Shown one piece after another: positions 46,685 through 56,086 of a DNA stretch of 64,000 nucleotides. Under the pieces are notes generated by a model. That model saw nothing but the letters and a program-made list of their open reading frames with translations, did no database searches and was not told the origin of the DNA. The DNA is from a virus. Positions within the stretch are counted from its first letter, which is position 1, and the number at the start of each line of letters is the position of its first letter. The DNA lies in IMG/VR virus record IMGVR_UViG_3300022927_001696, positions 27,581-91,580 of that record. One strand, written 5' to 3'. The position numbers and the translations under genes are program-made.

Positions 46685-48195
46685 GAATATTAGGTTTAAG
46701 TTTTGGATTTCATGATGCAGGAGTCTGTATGCTTGATAACGAAACCATAGAATTTGCAAGTCATAGTGAAAGATATAGTAAAATAAAAAACGATCCTTGG
46801 CTAAACCATGAAATAATTGCAGATGCTATTGCAGGCGGTAAACCTGATGTTATAGTCTTACATGAAAAAGCATGGGCCAAACGTGCAAGAAATATATATG
46901 CAGGTAATTGGTCGGCATTCAAGGAACCTACACAAACAGAATGGATTAAAAAGTTTTATCCAGAACTAAAAGATATACCTATTGTAGATTATTGGCATCA
47001 CGAAACACATGCGGCCGCAGGTGTACTAACAAGCAAGTTTGATAATGCAACGGTAATGGTTATAGATGCTATAGGAGAATTTGATACTGCAACTATTTGG
47101 GATTGGAATTGTGGTATACTAGAAAAGAAAGATAGTGTAAAGTTTCCTAACAGTATAGGATTATTTTATAGTGCCATAACAGCTCTAGTTGGATTGAAAC
47201 CAATGGAAGATGAATATATACTTATGGGCATGGCCGCATACGGTGAACCTAAGTATGCCAAATATTTAGAAAAAACTTTGTTTAAAAACAACACATTAAA
47301 AACAAGAAAAAATTTACAAAGAGGATTACCAAAGAATTTTTTAAATAGAGATCAATACACTACAGTAGATGAATTTGGGCATACAAAAATAGACTACGAT
47401 ATAGCCGCAAGTGCTCAAAAAGTAGTAGAAGATAAAGTTATGGCATACGCCAGAAAAGCAAAAAAGATTGCAAAACACAAAAATTTAGTTTTTATGGGTG
47501 GTGTATCATTAAATTGTGTAGCAAATAGTTTGTTACATAATCTTTTTGATAACATTTATATAATGCCTAACCCGGGTGACTGCGGAAGTAGTTTAGGGGC
47601 GGCGGCATTGTATCTGTATAACGAAACAGGCAAGTTAGTTAATTGGCATGATCCATATTTAGGATATAATATAGAGGGTAAATATCCTATTGAAAAATCA
47701 CTAGAAAGTTTAAGAGCGGGGGAAATATTTGGTATAGCGAATGGTAGAGCAGAATTTGGGCCTAGAGCATTAGGTAATAGGACATTGTGTTCCGATCCTA
47801 GAGGAAGTACAATTAAGGACAAAATGAATGTTATTAAAAAACGACAAAAGTTTAGACCATTTGCACCAATGATTTTAGAGGAGCATGTACACGAATATTT
47901 TGAAATGCCAGGAGGTATTTCACATGCACCTTACATGCAGTTTGTAGCAAAGTGCAAAAAGCCAGAAGAGTTTCCTGCCATTGTACATAAAGACGGAACA
48001 AGTCGAGTACAAACAGTTAGACGCAGTGAACACCCTGAATTACATAAATTATTAACTCTCTTTTACAAAGAAACTGGTTGCCCTATGCTTGTAAATACAA
48101 GTTTAAATATTAAGGGTCAACCTATAGTTAATGACGAAAAAGATGCAGAAACATTTGCAAAGCATTACGGAGTAAAAGTACATGTCAGAGATTAA
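46681..48195 (+). CDS. Carbamoyltransferase (NodU/TobZ/HypF-type)
   Basis: The 504-residue protein starts MRILGLSFGFHDAGVCMLDN, the N-terminal Kae1-like ATPase fold of O-carbamoyltransferases, and has the metal-binding HHETH at residues 106-110. The C-terminal domain carries GRAEFGPRALGNRTLCSDPR and KFRPFAPMILEEH, both diagnostic of the family. Such enzymes use carbamoyl phosphate and ATP to carbamoylate hydroxyl groups of sugars or natural products. The GT-rich context points to a sugar. Both domains appear full length and all key motifs are intact. Confidence 0.9.
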   Translation: MRILGLSFGFHDAGVCMLDNETIEFASHSERYSKIKNDPWLNHEIIADAIAGGKPDVIVLHEKAWAKRARNIYAGNWSAFKEPTQTEWIKKFYPELKDIPIVDYWHHETHAAAGVLTSKFDNATVMVIDAIGEFDTATIWDWNCGILEKKDSVKFPNSIGLFYSAITALVGLKPMEDEYILMGMAAYGEPKYAKYLEKTLFKNNTLKTRKNLQRGLPKNFLNRDQYTTVDEFGHTKIDYDIAASAQKVVEDKVMAYARKAKKIAKHKNLVFMGGVSLNCVANSLLHNLFDNIYIMPNPGDCGSSLGAAALYLYNETGKLVNWHDPYLGYNIEGKYPIEKSLESLRAGEIFGIANGRAEFGPRALGNRTLCSDPRGSTIKDKMNVIKKRQKFRPFAPMILEEHVHEYFEMPGGISHAPYMQFVAKCKKPEEFPAIVHKDGTSRVQTVRRSEHPELHKLLTLFYKETGCPMLVNTSLNIKGQPIVNDEKDAETFAKHYGVKVHVRD

Positions 48196-48379
48196 TTGGC
48201 ATAATATACAACGCAAACTAGAAGGCAGATGTCACATGTGCGGTGGTGAATTACCTGATCATAGAGGCGTATGTCCTGTGTACGGAGAAGAACTTAAGAA
48301 AAGATATGACTCCTTAAATGAATCTGTAAAAAAAATAAGTGATATAGCACAAGATATAATAAAGAAGCATAATGTTTGA
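48182..48379 (+). CDS. Small CxxC zinc-ribbon-like protein
   Basis: The 65-residue protein has cysteines at 17, 20 and 31 (RCHMCGGELPDHRGVC), a likely metal knuckle with His27 as a possible fourth ligand. A C-terminal helix follows (RYDSLNESVKKISDIAQDII). It overlaps the carbamoyltransferase by 14 bases and the giant repeat protein by 8. The role is unknown; it could be a partner of either neighbour. Confidence 0.65.
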   Translation: MSEINWHNIQRKLEGRCHMCGGELPDHRGVCPVYGEELKKRYDSLNESVKKISDIAQDIIKKHNV

Positions 48380-51300
48380 TATATTCTATATAGGCAAAAA
48401 CGAAACATTAGAGAAAGACTTTCCTTTCGCTAAACAAGTACCGAGCCATGAAGATATAAATCCTATTACAAAGATGTATTGGGTGGTGGAACCTAATATA
48501 GAAGTAATAGATTCAGAAGTTTTTAATTATAGACCTGAAAGTTTTGATATGGAATATAAACATATATGGAAATGGGACGATCAAAATTATGGTGGTATAT
48601 CATTAATACCAAAAAATAAAACAGAAGGTATAAAAGAAATTAATAAAGTAGTTTGTAAAAAATCTTTTACAAAATTAAATACTAAGACACCAGGAAAATA
48701 CTTTGAAAATAACCCCTACGCAACCCATGTTTGGTGTATTGATCCTGAATACAAATTGCCTGAGGATTTAAATTGGGCACCTAACAATTTTGAACCTAAC
48801 TTTATACATAGTTTTCATTTAAGAGGACAATTAGAGCATAAGTATCCTGCAGAAGAAGGAGGTATCAAACTTTATCCTAGAAACTGGAAAGAATGCGATA
48901 CAAAATATCATAATTTTTTAAATGCAAGTGCAACATATCCTGTATTTTATGTTAAAGATGTAGAAGATTATTCTCAACGTAAAATATTTACAGATGATTA
49001 TGTGTGGCTTATTGATTCACAATATAAGATAAACGCAGGTACTCTAGATTGGGTTCCAAATCCTTTTGAGGACACAATGATACATGTATTTAAAATGCCA
49101 TATCAATTACAAGAAAAATATCCTATGGCAATGGGCGGTATAAGACTCGTACCTAAAAAATGGCATGAAGCAGAAACAAAAATACATCCTGCTTGTCCTG
49201 TAGAAGATGAAAGTTATGACGTATTCTATGTAGATGAAGATGAGTTTACGGCTGAATCATATACAGAATGTGCCGAACGTAGTAAAACAGATTGGTTCTG
49301 GGTAGTAGACAGAGAGTTTCAATTTAACGGAAAACTATTATATGTACCTGCTATACACGAAAGAGATTATATACATGTATTTAAGGTCCCGGGACATTTA
49401 GAAGAAAGATATCCACCCGATTATACAGACGCATGGGATAATCGATGTGGCGGTATTAGACTTGTACATAAAGAGTTTGATTTCACTAAACACAAATATC
49501 AAAAAGATATTGTGCCTGTTAGGTATGATATTTTTTATACAGATAATATAAATGATTATGAATCAGCGGCTAGAAAGAGTAGAACAAAAATGTTTTGGTT
49601 AGTTGACAACGAGCACGAACTAAATGATGTTTTTAAATATGTTCCTGCTAAGTACGATCAAAAAACAATACAAGTATTTAAAATACCTAACCAGTTAGAA
49701 CATAAGTATCCAAAAAGTATTACTAATATAAGCGACAATAGATGTGGTGGTGTTAAGTTAGTACCTAAAGCATATAATACTGACAGCATTAAATATGTTG
49801 CTACTAATCCTACTAGCGATAGAAGTTACCCAGTTATTAAAGTTGATAACGTTGACGAGTATACAGAAGTATTTCAAGACTGTTGGATTGTTGACCGTGA
49901 GTACGAAATAAATCAAAAGATTGAATGGGCACCACCATTGTTTCAACAAAATTGCATTCATACATTTCATGTTGGAGATCAACTAAGACATAAGTATCCT
50001 GAAAGCATAGGTGGACTTAGATGGGTACCAGTAGATTGGAGTGGCGACATAGTCATACATGCAGAAATGCTAAATGCTATACCAGAGTATCCTATTTACT
50101 TTGTAGATGACCCCTCAATAAATCCTAAAAAAGATCACAGTTGTTGGGTAGCAGATAAATCATACCGCTTAGATGAAAGTATAAAATGGGCACCAAGTTC
50201 CTTTGACATAGACAAAGTTCATGTTTTTCATGTACACAATCAATTAACAAACAAATATCCAGAAGAAATGGGAGGCTTATATTGGTATCCTGATAGCAGT
50301 ACAGAAGAATTAAAAATACATAAAGAACCTTTAGTTATAAATGCCAAAACATTCCCGGTATATAGAGTAAGTAATCCAAGTGACTATAACGATATTACAG
50401 AAGATTGCTGGTTAGTGGACGAAGAGTATGTGTTAGATGATAATGATTTTAAATTTATTCCATGGCAGAACGAAAACGAAAAAGACCAAATACATGTTTA
50501 TCAAGTTAGCGGACAGTTAGAGCATAAGTATCCAGATGAGATGGGAGGTATATATTGGGTACCTGCTAATCATAAAGATAGCAAATTAAATATTCATAAC
50601 ACAACACCATTTGGAGAACAACTTACATTTCCTGTGTTTGAATCTGAAGAGCAAGGCCGTATAAAAACTTCAACTAGTTGGTTTTGGGTTATAGATCCAG
50701 ATGTAAATGTACTTGAAACTTTTGATTTTAGGTTTGTACCTAAAATTTGGGATAATGGAAAAACACATGTATGGCAAAAACTAAATCCAATTACGGGTAG
50801 GCAGTACGATTACGGTGGTGTAATGTTATGTCCTAAAGTAGCACAGACAAAGGGTAGACCGAAATATATTAGGGAACCTGCATGTACACAAAAAGAATAT
50901 CCAGTGTATAAGTTACAGGCAGATGACTATAAAGACGGCTTACAGAAGGTCTATGAGCGTCTAGCAGGGGATTGTGCAACAGATATGTATTGGATTGTAG
51001 ATGCTTACACCCAAATAGATCAAGATTTTAAATTTGATTATTATCCAACACAATGGGATAAAAAGAACGTTCATATATGGCAAAACGAGGATGGAGAATT
51101 TAGAAATATTAGATTAGTACCTAAAGAAACATTTTTAGATAGACAATATACTGATAAAGAGATTGCTAACAATAGTTTTGAACATCTAAAATTAATAAAT
51201 ACTATAGCAAGCCTTAAGCCTAAATGGCCAGTTATCCACTTGCAGAGTTTAGAACGCAAAGAGTTTATAAACGCGATAAAGGACATAGAAACCCCCTTTG

Positions 51301-52214
51301 TTTGGACTGTAGACCCAGATGTCAAAGTGGAACAAGACGTGCTTGACCGTGGATTCATGCCTTTGATTACTGACGTAAACAAAATTCATACATGGCAGAA
51401 AATAAATTCCAGAACAAAAAAAGTTCATGCATACGGCGGCTTAAGATTATGGCCCACTAATTTAGACCTTGATAATATAAAATCTGACGATCTTAAATTT
51501 AATAGATTTAAAAATTTACAATATGTAAAATCCCCAGGCTCTATTACTAATGAATATGATATTGTGTTTTTATCATATAAAGAAAAGGGTGCAGAAGAAC
51601 GATATAATAATTTAAAAGAAAAATACAATATTATATGGATTAAAGACATAGAGGGAATCTTTAATGCACATAAGAAAGCATCTGAAGAAGTAAATAGTAG
51701 TATGTTCTGGGTCGTAGATGCTGATGCAGATATAGTTGACGACTTTGATTTTTCCTATATACCTGATGTATATGATGAAGAAGTTGTACATGTATGGGGA
51801 AGTAAAAATCCAGTCAATAATTTAGAATATGGTTATGGAGGAGTAAAACTGTTTCCAACTAATATGGTTAGAGAAGCAGACACTTGGGGTATTGATTTTA
51901 CAACTGGTTTGAGTAGTAGGTTTAAATCTATGCCTCAAATCAGTTGTATTACAAACTTTAATGTTGACGAATTTAGTACATGGCGTAGTGCGTTCAGAGA
52001 ATGTGTAAAATTAACATTAAATAATGACGAAGAAAGTAATCAAAGATTAGAGGCTTGGTTAAAATGTGATACTGAAGCACAATTTGTAGAATATGCAAGA
52101 AAAGGTGCTGAAGAAGGCAATAAATATGCCAAAGAAAATATTAACAACATAGAAAATTTAAATAAAATAAACGACTTTAAATGGTTAAATGAGCAATATA
52201 ATAAATCTAAATAG
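48372..52214 (+). CDS. Twelve-repeat glycosyltransferase-like giant protein (1280 aa)
   Basis: The protein is built of twelve degenerate units of about 85-135 residues. Each has a W-x-(V/I)-(D/E) core, at about residues 36, 120, 210, 307, 407, 503, 591, 679, 770, 873, 976 and 1111. A typical unit reads: FPVF-type strand, CWIVDREYEI, WAP, IHVFHV, QLEHKYPE, GG(I/L)xW(V/Y)P. The last unit is most complete (FWVVDADADI, YGYGGVKLFP) and continues like the single-domain protein at 29837-30835. Most units lack a second Asp and have lost the DxD, so only the final one may be catalytic. A modular sugar-binding or scaffold function is possible. Confidence 0.6.
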   Translation: MFDIFYIGKNETLEKDFPFAKQVPSHEDINPITKMYWVVEPNIEVIDSEVFNYRPESFDMEYKHIWKWDDQNYGGISLIPKNKTEGIKEINKVVCKKSFTKLNTKTPGKYFENNPYATHVWCIDPEYKLPEDLNWAPNNFEPNFIHSFHLRGQLEHKYPAEEGGIKLYPRNWKECDTKYHNFLNASATYPVFYVKDVEDYSQRKIFTDDYVWLIDSQYKINAGTLDWVPNPFEDTMIHVFKMPYQLQEKYPMAMGGIRLVPKKWHEAETKIHPACPVEDESYDVFYVDEDEFTAESYTECAERSKTDWFWVVDREFQFNGKLLYVPAIHERDYIHVFKVPGHLEERYPPDYTDAWDNRCGGIRLVHKEFDFTKHKYQKDIVPVRYDIFYTDNINDYESAARKSRTKMFWLVDNEHELNDVFKYVPAKYDQKTIQVFKIPNQLEHKYPKSITNISDNRCGGVKLVPKAYNTDSIKYVATNPTSDRSYPVIKVDNVDEYTEVFQDCWIVDREYEINQKIEWAPPLFQQNCIHTFHVGDQLRHKYPESIGGLRWVPVDWSGDIVIHAEMLNAIPEYPIYFVDDPSINPKKDHSCWVADKSYRLDESIKWAPSSFDIDKVHVFHVHNQLTNKYPEEMGGLYWYPDSSTEELKIHKEPLVINAKTFPVYRVSNPSDYNDITEDCWLVDEEYVLDDNDFKFIPWQNENEKDQIHVYQVSGQLEHKYPDEMGGIYWVPANHKDSKLNIHNTTPFGEQLTFPVFESEEQGRIKTSTSWFWVIDPDVNVLETFDFRFVPKIWDNGKTHVWQKLNPITGRQYDYGGVMLCPKVAQTKGRPKYIREPACTQKEYPVYKLQADDYKDGLQKVYERLAGDCATDMYWIVDAYTQIDQDFKFDYYPTQWDKKNVHIWQNEDGEFRNIRLVPKETFLDRQYTDKEIANNSFEHLKLINTIASLKPKWPVIHLQSLERKEFINAIKDIETPFVWTVDPDVKVEQDVLDRGFMPLITDVNKIHTWQKINSRTKKVHAYGGLRLWPTNLDLDNIKSDDLKFNRFKNLQYVKSPGSITNEYDIVFLSYKEKGAEERYNNLKEKYNIIWIKDIEGIFNAHKKASEEVNSSMFWVVDADADIVDDFDFSYIPDVYDEEVVHVWGSKNPVNNLEYGYGGVKLFPTNMVREADTWGIDFTTGLSSRFKSMPQISCITNFNVDEFSTWRSAFRECVKLTLNNDEESNQRLEAWLKCDTEAQFVEYARKGAEEGNKYAKENINNIENLNKINDFKWLNEQYNKSK

Positions 52215-52869
52215 TTGGAAGGAAGTTACAGAATATATTGATAAAGGATTCTGGAAACCTACACCTAGTTATTTTGAACATATAGTCCAGCATGGAAACT
52301 ATTATCCTGCACACGCATTTAGCAAAGGACAGTTAGCAAGTAAAAGTTGGTTATTAAACGAACTTTATCACACATATCCTAAAATTCCTAATGTTAATGT
52401 AGCAATATTAGGTAGTTGGATAGGTGCATTAGTTGAACCATTACATCAAAATTTCAATATAGAAAGAATATATGGAATAGATACAGATGCAGAAGCAATA
52501 GAAAAATCAGAAAAATTAAATCAACCTTTTGTACAAGACAGTTGGAAATATAAAGGGATAGTAGCAGATGTAGACATGTTAGATTGCAGTAATATGGAGT
52601 TTGAAACGAGTGGAGAACTAATTAATGTAAAACCTGATTGGATAATAAACACTAGTTGTGAGCATATGAGTACAGGTTGGTTCGATACTGTGGATTCAGA
52701 TCAATTAATTATAATGCAAACTAACGATTCTCCAGATTTCGAGGGTCACATAAACCCTGTGGCAAGTTTAAAAGACATGGAACTACTCTATCCACTTAGT
52801 AATTCAATGTTTTCTGGCCAATTAAAGACACCTGCATACACTCGTTTTATGCAAATAGGATACAAATAA
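52189..52869 (+). CDS. Class I SAM-dependent methyltransferase
   Basis: The 226-residue protein has a Rossmann motif I region (NVAILGSWIGALVEPL, residues about 70-85), with the acidic end of strand 2 in IYGIDTDAEAIEKSEKL and motif IV-like INTSCEHM. The glycine-rich loop GSWIG is non-canonical but typical of this branch in marine phages. The start lies 26 bases inside the preceding gene and is the only ATG before motif I. Its stop at 52869 abuts the stop of the convergent gene. The target (sugar, protein or small molecule) is unknown. Confidence 0.65.
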   Translation: MSNIINLNSWKEVTEYIDKGFWKPTPSYFEHIVQHGNYYPAHAFSKGQLASKSWLLNELYHTYPKIPNVNVAILGSWIGALVEPLHQNFNIERIYGIDTDAEAIEKSEKLNQPFVQDSWKYKGIVADVDMLDCSNMEFETSGELINVKPDWIINTSCEHMSTGWFDTVDSDQLIIMQTNDSPDFEGHINPVASLKDMELLYPLSNSMFSGQLKTPAYTRFMQIGYK

Positions 52870-55305
52870 TTACAACCTTATATTAAATCCTAATTCGTAA
52901 GAATTCATATTATTAGAATTGATCTTAGCAGAAAAATATAAAAAATTATATCTATGTGTTAAACTAAAACTGGTTACTACCTCATCTCTATTATAATCAT
53001 ATTTTAAAATATCAGCAAATGTAGTTGTAGTATCATCAAATGTATTATAATAGTCTGCACCAGCAGTAAAAAGTGTTTGTCCTAATTTAGATTTATACAA
53101 ATAGTTTATATCAGTAAAAACACTAAATGTATTCATTGTAAAGTCGTGTACATGAACATTGTATTGGCTACCGTTTTCCTTAAAATCTTTTATAGTTGTA
53201 AAGCCTAAAGATGCCCCACTCCTATTAAAAAATCCGTTTTCAAACTGATATCTATACTCAGTAAATGTTAAAAGTGCAGAATAATCTATATCTGCATAGC
53301 CGGTTCCATACCACTTAGTTTTGTTATGCCCTTTTACTGTATTATTGATATAAGTTACACCTACATGCATATCACCTAGATCATAATCTATATTAATAAA
53401 TCCACCTTCAGAATTACCACTGCTTTTACCTATTGTAACTCCATATTTGTCGCCACTATGCGAATACCCTGTAATTTCCGAGTCTTCAAATTTATTATAA
53501 AACAAATTAGTTCCTGTAGTTTGCTTACGTAGGTCCTTATAGCGAATAAGATCGTCATAGACAGCATCTATGTGTCCCTTAGGCTTAGTGACTATATCTT
53601 GTTGCATTTCAGCAAAAGGGGGATCTAGTACTTGAAAGAATGTTAATGTTCTACTAGGTATACCATTTACATCTTGTTCACTCCAATTATATCCTATAAA
53701 ATCATACCAATATTTTCCATCGATTTCCACAGGGAAATAGGACATTCCTTTATTACCAAATTTAGGAAAGTCATCGTAAAGCCTAAATGTACCATTGTCA
53801 TTAAGTAGTACATATGTATCCATACTAGTATCAACAATATCAAGATCTCCGTCGTGATCAAAATCCACAATAACTATATCTCCCTCTCCGTTCCATAAAT
53901 TAGGATTAGTAATTCCTCCATCAGCATACTTTGTAGTTCCATACGTAGATGTCATATCTGTAAAAGATGTGCCACCATTGTTTTTAAAGAACTGTATCAT
54001 TCTACCTTTATAATAAGGGTCGTGCCTTGTAGTTGCTAAAACAATATCTATATAGCCATCACCGTCAAAATCAAATGCCTGCATATCATTGGCATTTCCG
54101 TTTTCACCAAAATAGTTATCTGGTAATTCTACCCATGCTCTATTACTCCAGTCATTATTACCGTCGTTAAAAAATACAGCACCAGCACTATTTTCGTATG
54201 TTTCTCCAAATCCATATTCTCTGGCTAGTGCAGGATTAAACCAACCAACTGCAACATCACCATGCCCATCGTTATCAAAATCAGCAACAGTGGCAGTGGT
54301 TGGCCAAAATATTTCAGACTGTCCTACTTCATAGGGTTCAGGTATTCTATAAAAATTTTGATTTGCTGTAAAGTTTCCATTGCCGTCATTTATTAACATA
54401 GTCCATGGAATCCTGTTATTATCCCAATCGTAATCAAAAACCGGTAAAAATATATCAACATCACCGTCGCCTTCAGCATCTCCTATTGCAGTATCATGAA
54501 AAAACAGTCTACCTAATTCTTCGTTAAAAAATAGATCGTTAGGTAAATTACTGTGACTTACATTTACTATTTTACCATTATCAGATAACATTAATGAAGA
54601 ACCTAAGAATAAATCAGTAATTCCATCGCCGTTAAAATCTGCGGCTTGACCTCCTCTATGAGAATCAGTCCAAGCACAATCACTATATGGATTACCCTGA
54701 TTATCCCTAGTATGCTCTGTGGCACTAGAAGAACCTCCATATAAACAAGTAGAGCCCTCAAAAATATCATTAGATAAAATAAAATGCCCATTGCCATCAT
54801 TAATAAATGCCATTAAATTAGATTCTGGAACATATTCTGTATCACCATTAAAGTAAGGCATAATGTAAAAATCCATCATACCATCACCATTTAAATCAGC
54901 CTCCCATAGGTAACTATGAGATGTAAAATGTCTTGATTGAACTTCTTCATCACCACAAGTTTCGTTAGGGCACCCATCATGATTACCTGTAATTGTTACT
55001 TCAAAAAATCCATAATCTGCAATTTTAAATTTTTCTGTTGGTGCTGGTAGTCCTGTTGTTGTATAAGGTGTCATACCATATGAAACTGTAATCTCATCAC
55101 TGTAACCATCAATATTAGGATAATATGTAAAAGAAAACTCATCAAAAGGTATTCTTTCATCTGTTGGTGTGGTTGAACCCCCACCATTACTTGGAGGTGG
55201 AGTAGGTGTTGCTGTAACTCCTGCACTTCCGCCACCACTTGCACAACTGGTTATAGCAAATATTACTACACCAATTAAAAATAAATCAACTAATTTCTTT
55301 AACAT
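52870..55305 (-). CDS. FG-GAP/VCBS lipoprotein with C-terminal beta-barrel
   Basis: I place the start at 55305 (MLKKLVDLFLIGVVIFAITS), 16 codons into the longest frame, because it opens a lipoprotein signal peptide with lipobox ITSC and follows an AGGGGGA site; the product is 811 residues. Residues about 60-560 contain repeated calcium-binding-type motifs of FG-GAP/VCBS propellers (DLNGDGMMDFYI, DFNGDGITDLFLG, DFDNDGHGDVAVG, DFDGDGYIDIVL, DFDHDGDLDIVD). The last 200 residues are amphipathic strands ending LGFNIRL, as in outer-membrane barrels. It shares a transcript with the SWIM gene under an early promoter. A role in altering the infected cell surface is inferred. Confidence 0.75.
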   Translation of the reverse strand: MLKKLVDLFLIGVVIFAITSCASGGGSAGVTATPTPPPSNGGGSTTPTDERIPFDEFSFTYYPNIDGYSDEITVSYGMTPYTTTGLPAPTEKFKIADYGFFEVTITGNHDGCPNETCGDEEVQSRHFTSHSYLWEADLNGDGMMDFYIMPYFNGDTEYVPESNLMAFINDGNGHFILSNDIFEGSTCLYGGSSSATEHTRDNQGNPYSDCAWTDSHRGGQAADFNGDGITDLFLGSSLMLSDNGKIVNVSHSNLPNDLFFNEELGRLFFHDTAIGDAEGDGDVDIFLPVFDYDWDNNRIPWTMLINDGNGNFTANQNFYRIPEPYEVGQSEIFWPTTATVADFDNDGHGDVAVGWFNPALAREYGFGETYENSAGAVFFNDGNNDWSNRAWVELPDNYFGENGNANDMQAFDFDGDGYIDIVLATTRHDPYYKGRMIQFFKNNGGTSFTDMTSTYGTTKYADGGITNPNLWNGEGDIVIVDFDHDGDLDIVDTSMDTYVLLNDNGTFRLYDDFPKFGNKGMSYFPVEIDGKYWYDFIGYNWSEQDVNGIPSRTLTFFQVLDPPFAEMQQDIVTKPKGHIDAVYDDLIRYKDLRKQTTGTNLFYNKFEDSEITGYSHSGDKYGVTIGKSSGNSEGGFINIDYDLGDMHVGVTYINNTVKGHNKTKWYGTGYADIDYSALLTFTEYRYQFENGFFNRSGASLGFTTIKDFKENGSQYNVHVHDFTMNTFSVFTDINYLYKSKLGQTLFTAGADYYNTFDDTTTTFADILKYDYNRDEVVTSFSLTHRYNFLYFSAKINSNNMNSYELGFNIRL

Positions 55306-55591
55306 GTTTACAATTCCCCCTAAATGTATATCCTGGACAACTACACTTACCATCTTCTATGGTATATGTATTGCCGTTTGAGCCTTTTACAATTACAACA
55401 TCAGAAGACAATTCTTCTGGACGTTCACCTATTTTAGTAAACTTACGTCTTGCTTTTGAAAACTGTTTTATTGGATTTTTAAATACTTTATCATTATACT
55501 GAACAAGTTGCCCTGCACTATTAACATGGTATACACCATTAGCAACTGGGTATTTGCCCCAATCAGTTATTTCCTGTAGTATCTCTATCAT
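55286..55591 (-). CDS. SWIM zinc-finger protein
   Basis: The 101-residue protein ends with CSCPGYTFRGNCKHVKEI, in which C83, C85, C94 and H96 form the CxCx(n)CxH signature of SWIM fingers that bind DNA or proteins. The N-terminal 60 residues include a basic segment (KQFSKARRKFTKIG). It is the first gene after a near-consensus sigma-70 promoter, with AGGAG upstream, so it should be expressed early. It overlaps the lipoprotein start by 20 bases. A regulatory or nucleic-acid role is likely from the family. Confidence 0.75.
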   Translation of the reverse strand: MIEILQEITDWGKYPVANGVYHVNSAGQLVQYNDKVFKNPIKQFSKARRKFTKIGERPEELSSDVVIVKGSNGNTYTIEDGKCSCPGYTFRGNCKHVKEIS

Positions 55592-55621
55592 AAATTACTC
55601 CTTACCTTAATTTATATAACT

Positions 55622-55649
55622 ATTATAGCAAAAAATGATAATTTGTCAA
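55622..55649 (-). promoter_or_regulatory. Early sigma-70 promoter for the SWIM/lipoprotein unit
   Basis: On the minus strand TTGACA (55649-55644), a 16-base spacer and TATAAT (55627-55622): both hexamers are perfect. The leader leads to an AGGAG site and the ATG at 55591, and its last 22 bases nearly match those upstream of the MoxR gene. Confidence 0.9.
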
Positions 55650-55660
55650 CCTTAAAAGAT

Positions 55661-55688
55661 AAAAAAAGGGCGCCTAAACACCCTTTTT
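55661..55688 (-). terminator. Intrinsic terminator after the winged-helix-like gene
   Basis: Minus strand: AAAAAGGGTG, loop TTTAGG, CGCCCTTTTTTT. It lies 16 bases after the stop at 55705 and just upstream of the next early promoter, insulating the two units. A second 8-base inverted repeat (55693-55709, CATAAGTT/AACTTATG) spans the stop codon. Confidence 0.8.
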
Positions 55689-55704
55689 CTAACATAAGTT
55701 AAAC

Positions 55705-55962
55705 TTATGAAGTAGCCAATGCTTTATAACCAGCGGCAATAACAGCTCTAGAAGGTGTACCTAATCTGTACACATTTCTGCTTCTGTTTTTAGTGTCAGT
55801 CACTGTGTTCAAATAGATTGGAAATCCTTTGAATCTTAGTGATTGAATCACTGCTTGTGGATTACCAGCACCAAATTGTGCTCTAATTTGAGCTGAACTT
55901 AAAGTTCTGCCTGATTGTAGTGCTGTAAGCACTTTCATTTCTTTAGTTGTTGAAGTAGTCAT
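55705..55962 (-). CDS. Small winged-helix/HTH-like DNA-binding protein
   Basis: The 85-residue protein is helical at the N-terminus (EMKVLTALQSGRTLSSAQIR), with AQFGAGNPQAVIQSLRFKG as a plausible recognition helix and a following wing (PIYLNTVTDTKNRSRNVYRL). This layout matches small winged-helix proteins found in T4-type marine phages. It has its own near-consensus early promoter and terminator, so it is an independent early transcript, as expected for a regulator of host or phage transcription. The target is unknown. Confidence 0.65.
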   Translation of the reverse strand: MTTSTTKEMKVLTALQSGRTLSSAQIRAQFGAGNPQAVIQSLRFKGFPIYLNTVTDTKNRSRNVYRLGTPSRAVIAAGYKALATS

Positions 55963-56017
55963 ATGACCTCCTATTTTTCTTCATTAAACAAAGCACTATT
56001 TTCATAGTATTAAATAC

Positions 56018-56045
56018 ATTATACATTCTTTTTACTTTTTGTCAA
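56018..56045 (-). promoter_or_regulatory. Early sigma-70 promoter for the winged-helix-like gene
   Basis: Minus strand TTGACA (56045-56040), 16-base spacer, TATAAT (56023-56018). Both hexamers are perfect and the spacer length is identical to the two other early promoters here. An AGGAGG site precedes the ATG at 55962. Confidence 0.9.
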
Positions 56046-56057
56046 CCTTTATATAAG

Positions 56058-56083
56058 AAAAAAGTGCCCTGTTTCCAGGGCAC
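56058..56083 (-). terminator. Intrinsic terminator after the MoxR-type gene
   Basis: Minus strand GTGCCCTG, GAAA tetraloop, CAGGGCAC, then TTTTTT. An eight-pair GC-rich stem with a stable GNRA-type loop makes this the strongest terminator in the window. Confidence 0.95.
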
Positions 56084-56086
56084 TCA

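Noticed and set aside
48372-52214. Twelve-repeat protein considered as a tail fibre or adhesin
   Set aside because: The units match a DxD-containing glycosyltransferase-like gene in the same cassette rather than fibre repeats, although a structural role cannot be excluded.
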